Shown one piece after another: positions 25,607-33,978 of a DNA stretch of 64,000 bases. The DNA is taken from assembly GCA_002840125.1 (NCBI GenBank), contig PGZF01000001.1, positions 682,001 to 746,000 of the forward strand, given 5' to 3'. Position 1 is the stretch's first letter. Each line of letters starts with the position of its first letter. This stretch comes from Gammaproteobacteria bacterium HGW-Gammaproteobacteria-15 (GTDB lineage Bacteria; Pseudomonadota; Gammaproteobacteria; Enterobacterales; Alteromonadaceae). Position numbers and translations under genes: made by a program. The notes below the pieces were generated by a model. That model did no database searches. It had not been told where the DNA came from and was given only the letters and a program-made list of their open reading frames with translations.

Positions 25607-26059
25607 ATGGCACAGTTAAATACACCAGAAATGAAGCACGTATCCGATATTATTCAGGTGCTTAACAGCGGCATTGATTTTTACAGCGATGCTAAGGAAA
25701 AAGTTAAAGATCAGCAGCTAGCGCAGTTTTTTGACCGCATGTTAAATGCACGCCGGATGGTAAAAGAGCGCTTGCAGCCATTTGCCGTGCAGGAAGACGG
25801 TAAGCGCGAAGAAGGCTCAGCCTTTTCAGTTGAAGCGCGTAAAGTGTATACCAAAGTGATTGGTGCTATGTCTTCTGACAAAGAGCATACTTATATCAGC
25901 CAGTTGGAAGAAGTTGAGGATAAAACCCTCGAAGAAATCAGAGCTGCGCTGAAAGAAAATCAGCCACCGCAATTTGAAGCGGCGTTATTGCAATCTATGG
26001 CCACCATGCAGGAATGTCATGATGAAATGCGCGCCCTGAAAAAGGCAACCAGCCATTAA
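25607..26059 (+). CDS. PA2169-family four-helix-bundle protein (DUF2383)
   Basis: 150 aa, almost entirely helical and charged: DIIQVLNSGIDFYSDAKEKVKD, FFDRMLNARRMVKERL, then EHTYISQLEEVEDKTLEEIRAAL and CHDEMRALKKA. These fit the DUF2383/PA2169 family, ferritin-like four-helix bundles that often accompany stress genes; metal binding is possible through the Glu/His residues but not demonstrated. AAGGAG precedes the ATG. Alone on its strand, followed by a strong terminator. Confidence 0.8.
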   Translation: MAQLNTPEMKHVSDIIQVLNSGIDFYSDAKEKVKDQQLAQFFDRMLNARRMVKERLQPFAVQEDGKREEGSAFSVEARKVYTKVIGAMSSDKEHTYISQLEEVEDKTLEEIRAALKENQPPQFEAALLQSMATMQECHDEMRALKKATSH

Positions 26060-26082
26060 GATAGTAAGTTAACTGCCTTTAA

Positions 26083-26117
26083 AAAGCCCCGCTGGCAGTT
26101 AACGCCAGCGGGGCTTT
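26083..26117. terminator. Strong GC-rich bidirectional terminator
   Basis: AAAGCCCCGCTGGC (26083-26096) pairs perfectly with GCCAGCGGGGCTTT (26104-26117) around a 7-base loop. It lies between convergent genes ending at 26059 (+) and 26126 (-). Confidence 0.9.
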
Positions 26118-26125
26118 GCTATTGG

Positions 26126-27895
26126 CTACTGAATATTATGTTGTTGCAACCACATTTCTAACAGCGTGACCTGCCACAACTTTGAACCGAACCGGCCACT
26201 GAACTGTTCTGGCCGGGCCAGCATGGTGTCAATGTAATCCATATTAAACAACTGCCGCTGGCGTGCCACCGGCTGGCTAAATACTTCTTTGGCCAGTTGC
26301 AGGTATTCACCTTGCATTTTGCGCAGCGCCGGCACCGGAAAATAGCCTTTGGGGCGGTCAATAACGCCGGCCGGAATGATCTCTCTGGCTACCTGCTTTA
26401 ATAAATACTTACCTCCGTCACGCAGTTTCAGTTGGTGCGGCATCTGAAACGCCAGCTCTACTAATTCGTGATCCAAAAACGGCACCCGCGCTTCCAGGCC
26501 AAATGCCATGGTCATGTTATCTACCCGTTTAAGCGGATCATCTACCAGCATAGCAGCGGTGTCCAGATGCAGCGCTTTATCTACCGGCAACTGTGCATCA
26601 CAACCGGCAAAGTACTGCTGAATATAGCTTAGTGAATAGTTACGCCGGCAATATTCAGGGGCCAGCACTTGTGCTAGCTGTGCCTCATCCCAGGAGAAAT
26701 ACGCATTGGCGTAGCGCTGCGCCGCATTGCTGTCAGTGGCTTCTGTCATTGGCGGATACCAGTGATAACCGGCAAATACCTCATCAGCGCCCTGCCCGCT
26801 TTGCACCACTTTAACGTGCTGGCTTACCGCCTGGGCCAGCAAATAAAAGCCAATTACATCATGGCTTACCATCGGCTCTGACATCGCCTCAATACAAGGA
26901 CGCAAATGGTTAAGCAAAGTGTTATGCCGGGCATAAATTTTATGGTGCCGGGTATCATAGTGGCTGGCAATAATGTCAGAGTATTTAAACTCGTTGCCCT
27001 CTTCTTCTGCCACATTGTCAAAACCAATAGAAAAGGTATACAGCTGCTTTTGCCCCAGCTCGCTAAGCATGCCTACCAGTAACGATGAATCCAGCCCGCC
27101 AGATAACAGCACGCCCACCGGCACATCGGCCTCCAGCCGGCGCCTGGCGCTGGTAAATAAGGCATCTTTTAATGCCTGCTGCCAATCCTGCTCACTACGC
27201 TGGTTGCTGTTACCTGCCGCTGCATGCAATTGCCAGTAACAGCCCTGCTGTATGTCACCCTTAGCGCTGACTTTTAACCAATGCCCCGGCTGCAGCTTAT
27301 GCACACCGCTAAACAAGGTATCAGCACCGACAATAGCCCGGAATGACATATATTGATGTACCCCCACAGGGTTAAGTTGGCGGGGCACTTCTGCGCATTT
27401 TAACAATGATGGTAAGGTAGATGAAAACCAAAATCCGTTACCGTTGTGGTGATAATACAAGGGTTTAATACCCAGCCTGTCGCGGGCAAAAAAGGTACTG
27501 TTACTGTCACGGTGCCAGATGGCAAAGGCAAACATGCCATTAAACCGCGCCATACAGTGCTCTTGCCACTGGGCATAGGCTTTTAAAATAACTTCGGTAT
27601 CACTGGTAGAAAAAAACTGATGCCCCAGTTGCTCCAACTCGTGGCGCAGGGCTTTGTAGTTATAAATGCAACCATTAAACACTATAGTTAACCCAAGCGC
27701 GGCATCATGCATTGGCTGCGCTCCGGCTGCAGTTAAATCAATAACCTGAAGCCGCTGGTGGCCAAAACAAACATTATCCTGTGCTGCCAGGCCCCTGCCA
27801 TCCGGCCCACGCACTGCCAACACATCTAACATCGCATCAACATAATGCGTTGATGCCTTACCCTGAAAACTGATTTCTCCTGCTATTCCACACAT
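26126..27895 (-). CDS. AsnO-type glutamine-dependent amidotransferase (asparagine synthase-like)
   Basis: 589 aa from the ATG at 27895, chosen because the family needs Cys at position 2 (MCGIAGE) for glutaminase activity; AGAGGG is upstream. The N-terminal class II glutaminase domain has VRGPDG (28-33) and NGCIYNY (74-80). The C-terminal synthetase domain has the ATP P-loop SGGLDSS (265-271), then MSEPMVSHD, QSGQGADEVFAGYHWYP and KRVDNMTMAFGLEARVPFLD. Length and the HWYP, VDDPxKRVDN and RxKGYFPVP blocks fit N-acetylglutaminylglutamine amidotransferase (AsnO, NAGGN osmolyte pathway) better than plain AsnB. The usual partner gene ngg is absent; the neighbours are an ATP-grasp ligase and a second amidotransferase. 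Confidence 0.82.
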   Translation of the reverse strand: MCGIAGEISFQGKASTHYVDAMLDVLAVRGPDGRGLAAQDNVCFGHQRLQVIDLTAAGAQPMHDAALGLTIVFNGCIYNYKALRHELEQLGHQFFSTSDTEVILKAYAQWQEHCMARFNGMFAFAIWHRDSNSTFFARDRLGIKPLYYHHNGNGFWFSSTLPSLLKCAEVPRQLNPVGVHQYMSFRAIVGADTLFSGVHKLQPGHWLKVSAKGDIQQGCYWQLHAAAGNSNQRSEQDWQQALKDALFTSARRRLEADVPVGVLLSGGLDSSLLVGMLSELGQKQLYTFSIGFDNVAEEEGNEFKYSDIIASHYDTRHHKIYARHNTLLNHLRPCIEAMSEPMVSHDVIGFYLLAQAVSQHVKVVQSGQGADEVFAGYHWYPPMTEATDSNAAQRYANAYFSWDEAQLAQVLAPEYCRRNYSLSYIQQYFAGCDAQLPVDKALHLDTAAMLVDDPLKRVDNMTMAFGLEARVPFLDHELVELAFQMPHQLKLRDGGKYLLKQVAREIIPAGVIDRPKGYFPVPALRKMQGEYLQLAKEVFSQPVARQRQLFNMDYIDTMLARPEQFSGRFGSKLWQVTLLEMWLQQHNIQ

Positions 27896-28114
27896 ACTAG
27901 CCCTCTGCATTTATTGCTTATGACAGCGGGTTTTAGCAAACCCAGCCTGCACTAAATTTCAGCATATCCGACAACGTCATCAGGCTTTGACCTTAAGCCA
28001 ACCTAATGCAGACTTTTTAAGTGTAGCCTTAATTGGCGGCCCTTACCGGGCAATACACCAATTTTTTTGTGCTACACTTAACTTTTAATCAACAATTACT
28101 GAGGTATAGTTGAC

Positions 28115-29068
28115 GTGAATATTTGTATTTTATCGACCGATCAGGAGAAGGATGATCATCGTCTGCTGGAAGCTGCCCGGGCCAAAGGCCATACTGCTGA
28201 GTTATATAATATCCGCGATATCAGTATGGTACTGGCCACCGACAAACCCTCTATTTACTGGCGCGACAAAGACATTACCAAAACCTTCGACGCTATTATT
28301 CCGCGCTTAAACGTTAACTTTACTGATTACGGCACCAACGTATTACAGCAGTTTATCTGCAGCCAGACCTATGTCAGTGAATCACCGGCTGCGCTGCGGC
28401 TGGGCCGCGACAAATTAAAGTGTTTACAGTACCTGCTGGCCAGGGGCTTGCCGTTTCCCGCTACCGGTATTGCCTATACGCCAGAGGGTTTCCGGCAACT
28501 GGCAAAAGTTATTGGTATGCCGATGATTATTAAACTAATTGAAAGTACCGAAGGCACCGGTATTTTCCTGGTAAACAGCGTAAAAGAGATGGATAACATC
28601 GTCAGAACGTTCAGCCAGTTAGGCGCGTCATACATTATTCAGCGCTTTGTCGCAGAAGCTGCCGGTACTGATATCAGAGCTTTTGTGGTTGGCGGTAAAG
28701 TAGTAGCCAGCATGTGCCGCCGCTCACAAGATGGCGATTTCAGATCCAATGTCGCGCTGGGTGGTTGCTCTGAGCCTTATCAGCTAACCGCAGCAGAAGA
28801 GCAGATGGTGTTATCTGCTACAGCATCTATAGGTATGAATGTTTCCGGAGTGGATTTTGTCCGTTCTAATGATGGCCCGATGCTGCTGGAAATAAACGTT
28901 TCACCCGACTTTACCGGCGAGCAGGGTATAGAAAAAGTCACCGGAGTTAACATTGCCGATGCCATTATCGATTTTGCTGTATCACAGGTGCATCGTTTCT
29001 ATGAAAACCGTTACCCCAGCGCCCAGGTACTTGAATTACAACGAGGTATCTTATGTGTCGATGGATAG
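28115..29068 (+). CDS. RimK-like ATP-grasp ligase
   Basis: 317 aa from a GTG at 28115 (GAGG about 10 bases upstream). RimK layout: an N-terminal domain with DAIIPRLNVNFTDYG, the ATP-grasp core with RDKLKCLQYLLARGLPFPATG, IIKLIESTEGTGIFL, YIIQRFVAEAAGTDIRAFVVGGKVVASM, the DFRSNVALGG loop, and the metal-binding GVDFVRSNDGPMLLEINVSPDF. RimK ligates glutamate onto ribosomal protein S6 and can make poly-glutamate; relatives join other acids and amines. Its stop overlaps the start of the next gene by 16 bases, and it is divergent from the AsnO-type gene, suggesting a small-peptide substrate rather than S6. The last ~20 residues extend past typical RimK. Confidence 0.85.
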   Translation: MNICILSTDQEKDDHRLLEAARAKGHTAELYNIRDISMVLATDKPSIYWRDKDITKTFDAIIPRLNVNFTDYGTNVLQQFICSQTYVSESPAALRLGRDKLKCLQYLLARGLPFPATGIAYTPEGFRQLAKVIGMPMIIKLIESTEGTGIFLVNSVKEMDNIVRTFSQLGASYIIQRFVAEAAGTDIRAFVVGGKVVASMCRRSQDGDFRSNVALGGCSEPYQLTAAEEQMVLSATASIGMNVSGVDFVRSNDGPMLLEINVSPDFTGEQGIEKVTGVNIADAIIDFAVSQVHRFYENRYPSAQVLELQRGILCVDG

Positions 29069-29886
29069 CCTATACCGGTAAACCAATCTATCTGGATACT
29101 CTGGTTACCAAACCCGACCATTCGCTGGTAGTACAAAGCCGGCATAGCCAGATGAATTACACTAATAACGGCCAGCTACTCAGTACTAATGGCGATGGCT
29201 TTGGCATTGGCTGGTACGACAAACGCGCCAGCCCGGGCCTATTTAAAGATGATTTACCCGCCTGGCATAACACCAACCTGAATAATTTATGCCATCAGGT
29301 TAAATCCCATACCTTTATGGCGCATATCAGGGCCACCACTACAGGTGATATTCAGCGTACCAATTGCCATCCGTTTGGTTATAAAAACTGGTTATTTCAG
29401 CACAATGGCCATATCAGCCACTTTCCTAAGTTGCGCCGCCAGCTACAGTTAAAAATTGCTCCAAAGTTATATTCGCAACTACAAGGCACCACCGATAGCG
29501 AAACTTTTTTCCTGTTGGCAATTACCTACGGTTTACTGGAAAACCCCAAAGTAGCAATGCAGAAAATGGTTACAGAAGTGCTGCAGACATTAAAGCAGAT
29601 TGATAAAGACGGTGTACTTAATCTGTCTTGTGCTATATCCGACGGCAATAAGCTTTATACAGTGCGATACTCACACAACGAAGCACCCATGACGCAGTTT
29701 GTGTCAACAGACGCCAGCTGTCTGGCAGAATTTGACGACTCCAAACCACGAATTCCCTCGGGCAGTACTATAGTGGTATCAGAGCCGCTGGATAATGTCA
29801 GTGATAAGTGGACAAAGATCGACAGCAACACTTTTACCACTATTTACCGTAACAACGTTAAAACTGAGCGCTTTATGGACCATTAA
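29053..29886 (+). CDS. Class II glutamine amidotransferase, YafJ type
   Basis: 277 aa starting MCRWIAYTG with the catalytic Cys2 exposed after Met removal. The glutaminase core continues STNGDGFGIGWYD, HTFMAHIRATTTGD, RTNCHPF and LFQHNGHISHF, the standard Ntn-hydrolase glutamine site; SETFFLLAITYGL follows. There is no fused acceptor domain, so ammonia must be passed to a partner. Overlap with the upstream RimK-like gene (16 bases) indicates coupled expression, and the ligase is the obvious candidate partner. Confidence 0.85.
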   Translation: MCRWIAYTGKPIYLDTLVTKPDHSLVVQSRHSQMNYTNNGQLLSTNGDGFGIGWYDKRASPGLFKDDLPAWHNTNLNNLCHQVKSHTFMAHIRATTTGDIQRTNCHPFGYKNWLFQHNGHISHFPKLRRQLQLKIAPKLYSQLQGTTDSETFFLLAITYGLLENPKVAMQKMVTEVLQTLKQIDKDGVLNLSCAISDGNKLYTVRYSHNEAPMTQFVSTDASCLAEFDDSKPRIPSGSTIVVSEPLDNVSDKWTKIDSNTFTTIYRNNVKTERFMDH

Positions 29887-29972
29887 TATGGCTATATAAC
29901 TGGCGGCCACTAGCCGCCATGTGGCGTTTTGTATCATAATCGCCACAGTTATTTTTAGTTTAAAGAGTGATT

Positions 29973-30383
29973 ATGAAAATTATCAGTAGCCTGACCGCCA
30001 TCCTGTTGGCTGTTGCTTTAACTGCCTGCTCTGACACCCCGGGTGACACTAAACTGAAACAACTGCTACAACAGCAGTATGACGCCAGATATGCCGGCTT
30101 AATGGATATCAACGACGTAAAGAAGCTTAATGGCTGGTCTGACAGTGATAAGCACTACACCGCAGAGGTGGCTTACAATATTGCGTTTAAAAAGTCTTTT
30201 GCTGCGTTTATGAACGAGCAAACCGAACAGCCCGGCAACCCGCTGGAAAAAATGGTAACCGGCATGTCTGCCGGTATGTTAAAGCTGCAATATGGCGACT
30301 TTAAAGCCGGCGACAAATATCAGGTAAAACAGCAAACCCTGACACTACGCATGACAGAAAACGGCTGGATATTAACTAACTAA
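29973..30383 (+). CDS. Small lipoprotein, unknown
   Basis: 136 aa from the ATG at 29973; AAGAG lies 6 bases before it, better than the GTG at 29967. Lipoprotein signal MKIISSLTAILLAVALTAC (Cys19). The mature part (KLKQLLQQQYDARY..., NGWSDSDKHYTAEVAYNI, TLRMTENGWILTN) has the look of small periplasmic lipoproteins with a cystatin/YbjN-like sheet, but I do not recognise the family. It ends by a 4-base overlap with the convergent gene. Confidence 0.65.
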   Translation: MKIISSLTAILLAVALTACSDTPGDTKLKQLLQQQYDARYAGLMDINDVKKLNGWSDSDKHYTAEVAYNIAFKKSFAAFMNEQTEQPGNPLEKMVTGMSAGMLKLQYGDFKAGDKYQVKQQTLTLRMTENGWILTN

Positions 30384-31483
30384 GCCAGCGGCGCACTGAC
30401 AGCTCTCTCTGGCCGGTGCACCTGTTCTGGTGATACAGCCTGCTCTGCCAAATCACTGGCTACCAGTTGCATATCGTCCGCTTCAAGCGTTACAGTTTGC
30501 TCTGCGGTGGTTTGCCCTTCCAGACTTAACGTCATTAACAATGGAAAGTGGTCCGAGCCTATATTAGATAAACGCTTTATTTGCTGCAGGCTAAAGTGCC
30601 GGCTGTGAAACAGATGATCCAGCGGCCAGCGCACAAAAGGGTAAGCGGCATGAAAACTGTTAAACATGCCCCTGCCGATGCGTGGATCGAGTAAACCACT
30701 TACCTTGCGAAATAAACGGGTGGTTTCTGACCAGGCAACATCATTCAAATCTCCGGTAACAATCAGCGGTTGTTTACACTGCGCTACACTAACCGCCAGT
30801 ACCAGCAGCTCGGCATCGCGCTCAGAAGAGCTTTCGTTTTCAGTTGGGCTTGGCGGTGCCGGATGAACAAAATGCATTACTACCCGCAGGCCACTGTTTA
30901 GCTCTACCTCGGCATGAATAGAAGGTACATCCGGCTCAACTAAAAACTGCACTGCGCCATTGTGCAGCGGTAAACGTGAATACACATGCATGCCATATAA
31001 GTTGTCCAGCGGACACTTGATGCTGTGCGGGTAATCCATGCTTAACGTATCCAGTTGCTGCTGCCACCACTGATCAGACTCCAGCGTTACCAATACATCA
31101 GGTTTATGCTGCTGCACCAGTTCAATAAGGGCGGGAGCATTGCGGTTTGTCATCAACACATTAGCCGTAATTATTGAAACCGTTTGCAGATTGGCGCTGG
31201 CAGCTTTGCTTAACGGTACTTCGGTGCGGTGTAAGCGGGTATAGGGCCAAATCCACCAGGCCTGTACAGCAAGACAGCCCAGATTAAGTAATATCAACAC
31301 CTGGCTGGCCCCCTGCGTTACATCAAGCATTGCCAGTTGCATAACCAATAACAGGCTACTCAGCACCGCCAGTTGCAGGCGGGGAAAGTCCAACCCACGT
31401 ATTAACCAGTGTTTAATGCGGCTAAGGGGTAACAGGGTAAATAACAACAATATGGCAGTTAATACAGTAAAACTGGACAGCAT
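30380..31483 (-). CDS. Membrane-anchored endonuclease/exonuclease/phosphatase family protein
   Basis: 367 aa. Three hydrophobic segments in the first ~85 residues, then an EEP (DNase I-like) domain: IITANVLMTNR at the start, DVLVTLESDQWW carrying the catalytic Glu, YGMHVYSRLPL, MHFVHPAPPSP, IVTGDLNDVAWSETT (Asp, Asn), and SNIGSDHFPLLMTLSL with the final Asp-His. All catalytic landmarks are present. Substrate unknown (phosphodiester in lipid, nucleotide or nucleic acid). The C-terminal ~45 residues are an acidic extension. Alone on its strand. Confidence 0.83.
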   Translation of the reverse strand: MLSSFTVLTAILLLFTLLPLSRIKHWLIRGLDFPRLQLAVLSSLLLVMQLAMLDVTQGASQVLILLNLGCLAVQAWWIWPYTRLHRTEVPLSKAASANLQTVSIITANVLMTNRNAPALIELVQQHKPDVLVTLESDQWWQQQLDTLSMDYPHSIKCPLDNLYGMHVYSRLPLHNGAVQFLVEPDVPSIHAEVELNSGLRVVMHFVHPAPPSPTENESSSERDAELLVLAVSVAQCKQPLIVTGDLNDVAWSETTRLFRKVSGLLDPRIGRGMFNSFHAAYPFVRWPLDHLFHSRHFSLQQIKRLSNIGSDHFPLLMTLSLEGQTTAEQTVTLEADDMQLVASDLAEQAVSPEQVHRPERAVSAPLA

Positions 31484-31664
31484 TGATTATTCCGTTTCGT
31501 TAATCGTGTTTAACCCTAACTGATCCCATCGCCACAGGCAATGTAAAAGCGTAGCCTGCAGACAGCAGGCCGGTTTTACGCCATCAACAACATAATCTGC
31601 AACCAACATAAATAACAACGGCCACCCGCAGGCAGCCGTTAGTATTTATACTTAAAAGTAATGA

Positions 31665-32201
31665 TTAAAACGCTACAACAATTTCTACCCGGCGGTTTGC
31701 TACTCTGCCCTGCGCCGTTTTGTTATCCGCTATTGGCTCCGACGGCCCGCGACCTTCAGCAAGCAGTTGCTCAGCCGCTAAACCCTGTTGCTGTAAAAAA
31801 GCCATAACCTGCTCTGCCCGCTGCTGTGATAGCTTGTTGTTATAAGCCAACTGGCCGGAGCTATCGGTATGCCCGAGCACGGTAACATTTTGATAAGTTA
31901 TGCCTTTTAACGATTCTACTACCGCGCTTAACTGACGCTGTAATTCATTGCTAATACTGGCTCCGTCGTGCGAAAACGCCGTAATACCGGGAAAAGACAC
32001 TTTAATAGCATTGTCAGCCAGCTCTGCCGTTGTTACACCTGCAACAGGTTGCAACCGGGCTGTAAACAATGTTTGTGGCTTGGCCGTTTCCGCATTTACC
32101 ACTGCAGAACCTGCTGCAGTGTTGTTGTTTGAAGTGCTGACACAACCGGTTGATATTAGCGCCGCAATAACTGCGACGGAAAGCGATAACATGCGCAACA
32201 T
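31665..32201 (-). CDS. OmpA-family lipoprotein
   Basis: 178 aa with lipoprotein signal (SVAVIAALISTGC, Cys20), a ~45-residue linker, and a C-terminal OmpA peptidoglycan-binding domain: VSFPGITAFSHDGASIS, VTVLGHTDSSGQLAYNNKLSQQRAEQVMAFL, and AEGRGPSEPIADNKTAQGRVANRRVEIVV. The peptidoglycan-binding Asp (HTDSSG) and Arg (NRRVEI) are present. Comparable to YiaD/Pal-type proteins tethering the outer membrane to the wall. GGAG five bases before the ATG. Confidence 0.88.
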   Translation of the reverse strand: MLRMLSLSVAVIAALISTGCVSTSNNNTAAGSAVVNAETAKPQTLFTARLQPVAGVTTAELADNAIKVSFPGITAFSHDGASISNELQRQLSAVVESLKGITYQNVTVLGHTDSSGQLAYNNKLSQQRAEQVMAFLQQQGLAAEQLLAEGRGPSEPIADNKTAQGRVANRRVEIVVAF

Positions 32202-32557
32202 TTATGCTCCGTTATTGAATGTTAAATACTGGCGCATACTTTAATGGTTTTATTTAAGCAAATAAACACCTTTATTTAACAACAAACAAAATAAACTACT
32301 TACTTATTTTCAATTATTCTGTTATCTGTTTACTTAAACCAGTGTGATAGCCGATTGAACTTTAGCCCCAGATCCACTATGGTATCGCTATGCAAAGCCC
32401 CGACTGTTTTACTGCCAACACGCCATGCGTGCTGCGCCCTTACAATATCGCTATCGCCTTCCATTCCTGGGCCGGTTTTGCCCTGCGCAAAGCCGGCTGA
32501 ACACTTTTTTTGCTTAAACCCTTGATGTCATTTTCGTTTCTCTGAACCGGAGCTTCG
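32202..32557. other. Intergenic region with a hairpin element
   Basis: 356 bases between divergent genes. The first ~140 bases are A/T-rich and probably hold the OmpA-lipoprotein promoter. The rest holds a CCAACACGCCATGCGTGC block similar to the repeat at 13196, and a hairpin at 32471-32497. No ORF with a ribosome site was found. Confidence 0.5.
32471..32497 (+). terminator. Hairpin followed by a T-run
   Basis: GCCGGTTTTGC (32471-32481) pairs with GCAAAGCCGGC (32487-32497) over 11 positions with one G-U, loop of 5. A run of seven T's begins about 7 bases later. It lies upstream of the Rnk-like pair, so it may be part of a repeat element or a leader attenuator rather than a gene-end terminator. 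Confidence 0.45.
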
Positions 32558-32968
32558 ATGTTTTTCTGTTATCCCGAACAGCCTTATGGTGCCGTTAGCC
32601 GTGCTATTGCAGCACTGGCCTGCCAGCAACTATTACCACTTAATGCATTGCAGTTGGCAAACATTGTGCATTTTATTGCCGACGATACGGCCCGGCACCG
32701 GCTTAGCAGTAATGCCAGCTGTATCCGGCCTGGCAGTTCAGTAGAGTTACATAATGCCGACACCAACGAACGTGGCTGGTTGCAAGTGGTTTATCCGGCA
32801 CAAGCCAGCTATCGCCGTGGCCGTATTTCTATTATCTCGCCATTGGGGGCTGCGCTGATTGGCAAAGCTCCCGATGCCAGTATTCAGCTTACCGTACTGC
32901 GTCAGCGCCTGCATTTTCGCGTGCTGACAGTACTAAACGTCACACACCGACAACCCAGGAGATCTTAA
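32558..32968 (+). CDS. GreA/GreB C-terminal-domain (Rnk-like) protein, divergent paralog
   Basis: 136 aa. The C-terminal half has the FKBP-like fold shared by GreA, GreB and Rnk: GSSVELHNADTNERGWLQVVYPAQASYRRGRISIISPLGAALIGKAPDASI. The N-terminal helical half (AVSRAIAALACQQLLPLNALQLANIVHFI) is not recognisable as Rnk. It ends TAATG, overlapping the start of a genuine rnk gene by one base, so the two are translationally coupled. Probably an RNA polymerase secondary-channel or Ndk-regulator relative; function unproven. Confidence 0.72.
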   Translation: MFFCYPEQPYGAVSRAIAALACQQLLPLNALQLANIVHFIADDTARHRLSSNASCIRPGSSVELHNADTNERGWLQVVYPAQASYRRGRISIISPLGAALIGKAPDASIQLTVLRQRLHFRVLTVLNVTHRQPRRS

Positions 32969-33369
32969 TGAAAACACCCGATATCACAGTGTCTACTACC
33001 GACTTTGACCGGCTGGATCAGCTGCTTAACGGCCTGCCTGCAGAGAATATTGCCAGTAACACGCTGCGCCAGGAGCTGGAGCGTGCCAATGTAGTAGCGC
33101 CACAACAATTGCCTGACAATGTGGTGAGCATGAATTCTACTGTACGTTTTAGCTTTGCTGATGGTAAAAGCAGCTGTTTAACACTGGTATACCCAAAAGA
33201 CGCCGCCCAGAGCAATACCATTTCAATACTGGCGCCGGTAGGCAGTGCTTTGCTGGGCCTGCGCGTGGGCGATAGCATTAACTGGCCGTTGCCTGGTGGC
33301 GATATGTCAACGATCACGGTAGACGAAGTGCTGTATCAACCAGAGCGCGAAGGCGCTTACCACCGCTGA
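32968..33369 (+). CDS. rnk: Regulator of nucleoside diphosphate kinase (Rnk)
   Basis: 133 aa, the normal Rnk length. The N-terminal segment ITVSTTDFDRLDQLLNGLP and the linking LRQELERANVVAPQQLPDNVVSMNS are typical; the GreA/B-like domain is VRFSFADGKSSCLTLVYPKDAAQSNTISILAPVGSALLGLRVGDSINWPLP, complete. Rnk binds RNA polymerase near the secondary channel and affects Ndk levels and NTP balance. Cytoplasmic. It overlaps the paralog upstream by one base and is followed by an imperfect inverted repeat. Confidence 0.87.
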   Translation: MKTPDITVSTTDFDRLDQLLNGLPAENIASNTLRQELERANVVAPQQLPDNVVSMNSTVRFSFADGKSSCLTLVYPKDAAQSNTISILAPVGSALLGLRVGDSINWPLPGGDMSTITVDEVLYQPEREGAYHR

Positions 33370-33493
33370 TGCGCTATGCTGCGGTTATGCTGTTACAGCT
33401 AGCCGCAGCACAGGCATAACAACCGGCAAAATGTTACACTAAAGCCGCTATTACCGTATTGACCGACACCCACTTTAACCTGCAGAGTAGTAT

Positions 33494-33874
33494 ATGCGTT
33501 TATTTTTCCGCTTAATCCGTCTGATTTTAACCCCTTTTATGCTGTTAGCCGAAAAGCTGACGACGCCCAAAGCCATAGTGCGCAGCGATGCTGAGCAAGC
33601 AGCCGTAGATGACGCCTGCCACCAACTGGCACTGTATCAATTTAACGCCTGCCCGTTTTGCATTAAGGTACGTAAAGAAATGGCACGGCTGGGGCTTAAT
33701 ATCAGCAAGCGCGATGCGCAGCACAACCCGCAATACCGTAGCGAGCTGGAAAACGGCGGTGGCAAAATTAAAGTACCCTGCCTGCGCATTGAAACCGCCA
33801 GCGGCGACGTGCAGTGGCTGTATGAATCGTCGGCTATTATCGCTTATTTACAGCAGCGGTTTGGGCACGCCTGA
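33494..33874 (+). CDS. Membrane-tethered glutaredoxin
   Basis: 126 aa. A hydrophobic/basic N-terminus (MRLFFRLIRLILTPFMLLAEKL) is likely a membrane anchor. A glutaredoxin domain then has the active site NACPFCIKVRKEM (Cys-Pro-Phe-Cys), the KVPCLRI cis-proline region, and LYESSAIIAYLQQRF at the C-terminus. Both active-site cysteines are intact, so dithiol or monothiol glutathione-linked reduction is possible. Many Alteromonadales have such an N-terminally extended Grx; target proteins are unknown. Confidence 0.88.
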   Translation: MRLFFRLIRLILTPFMLLAEKLTTPKAIVRSDAEQAAVDDACHQLALYQFNACPFCIKVRKEMARLGLNISKRDAQHNPQYRSELENGGGKIKVPCLRIETASGDVQWLYESSAIIAYLQQRFGHA

Positions 33875-33978
33875 GCTACAGCGCAGTAACCCCGGCAGCC
33901 GGATAATGCTGCTTCGCAAAACGGCTTAACTGCTATAAAATGCGCCGCCACTTCAATTTGCGCGAGCAGTAAACAGCC

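Noticed and set aside
33370-33430. Imperfect inverted repeats after rnk
   Set aside because: GCTGCGG/CCGCAGC and GTTATGC/GCATAAC overlap each other; too short and without a T-run to call a terminator.
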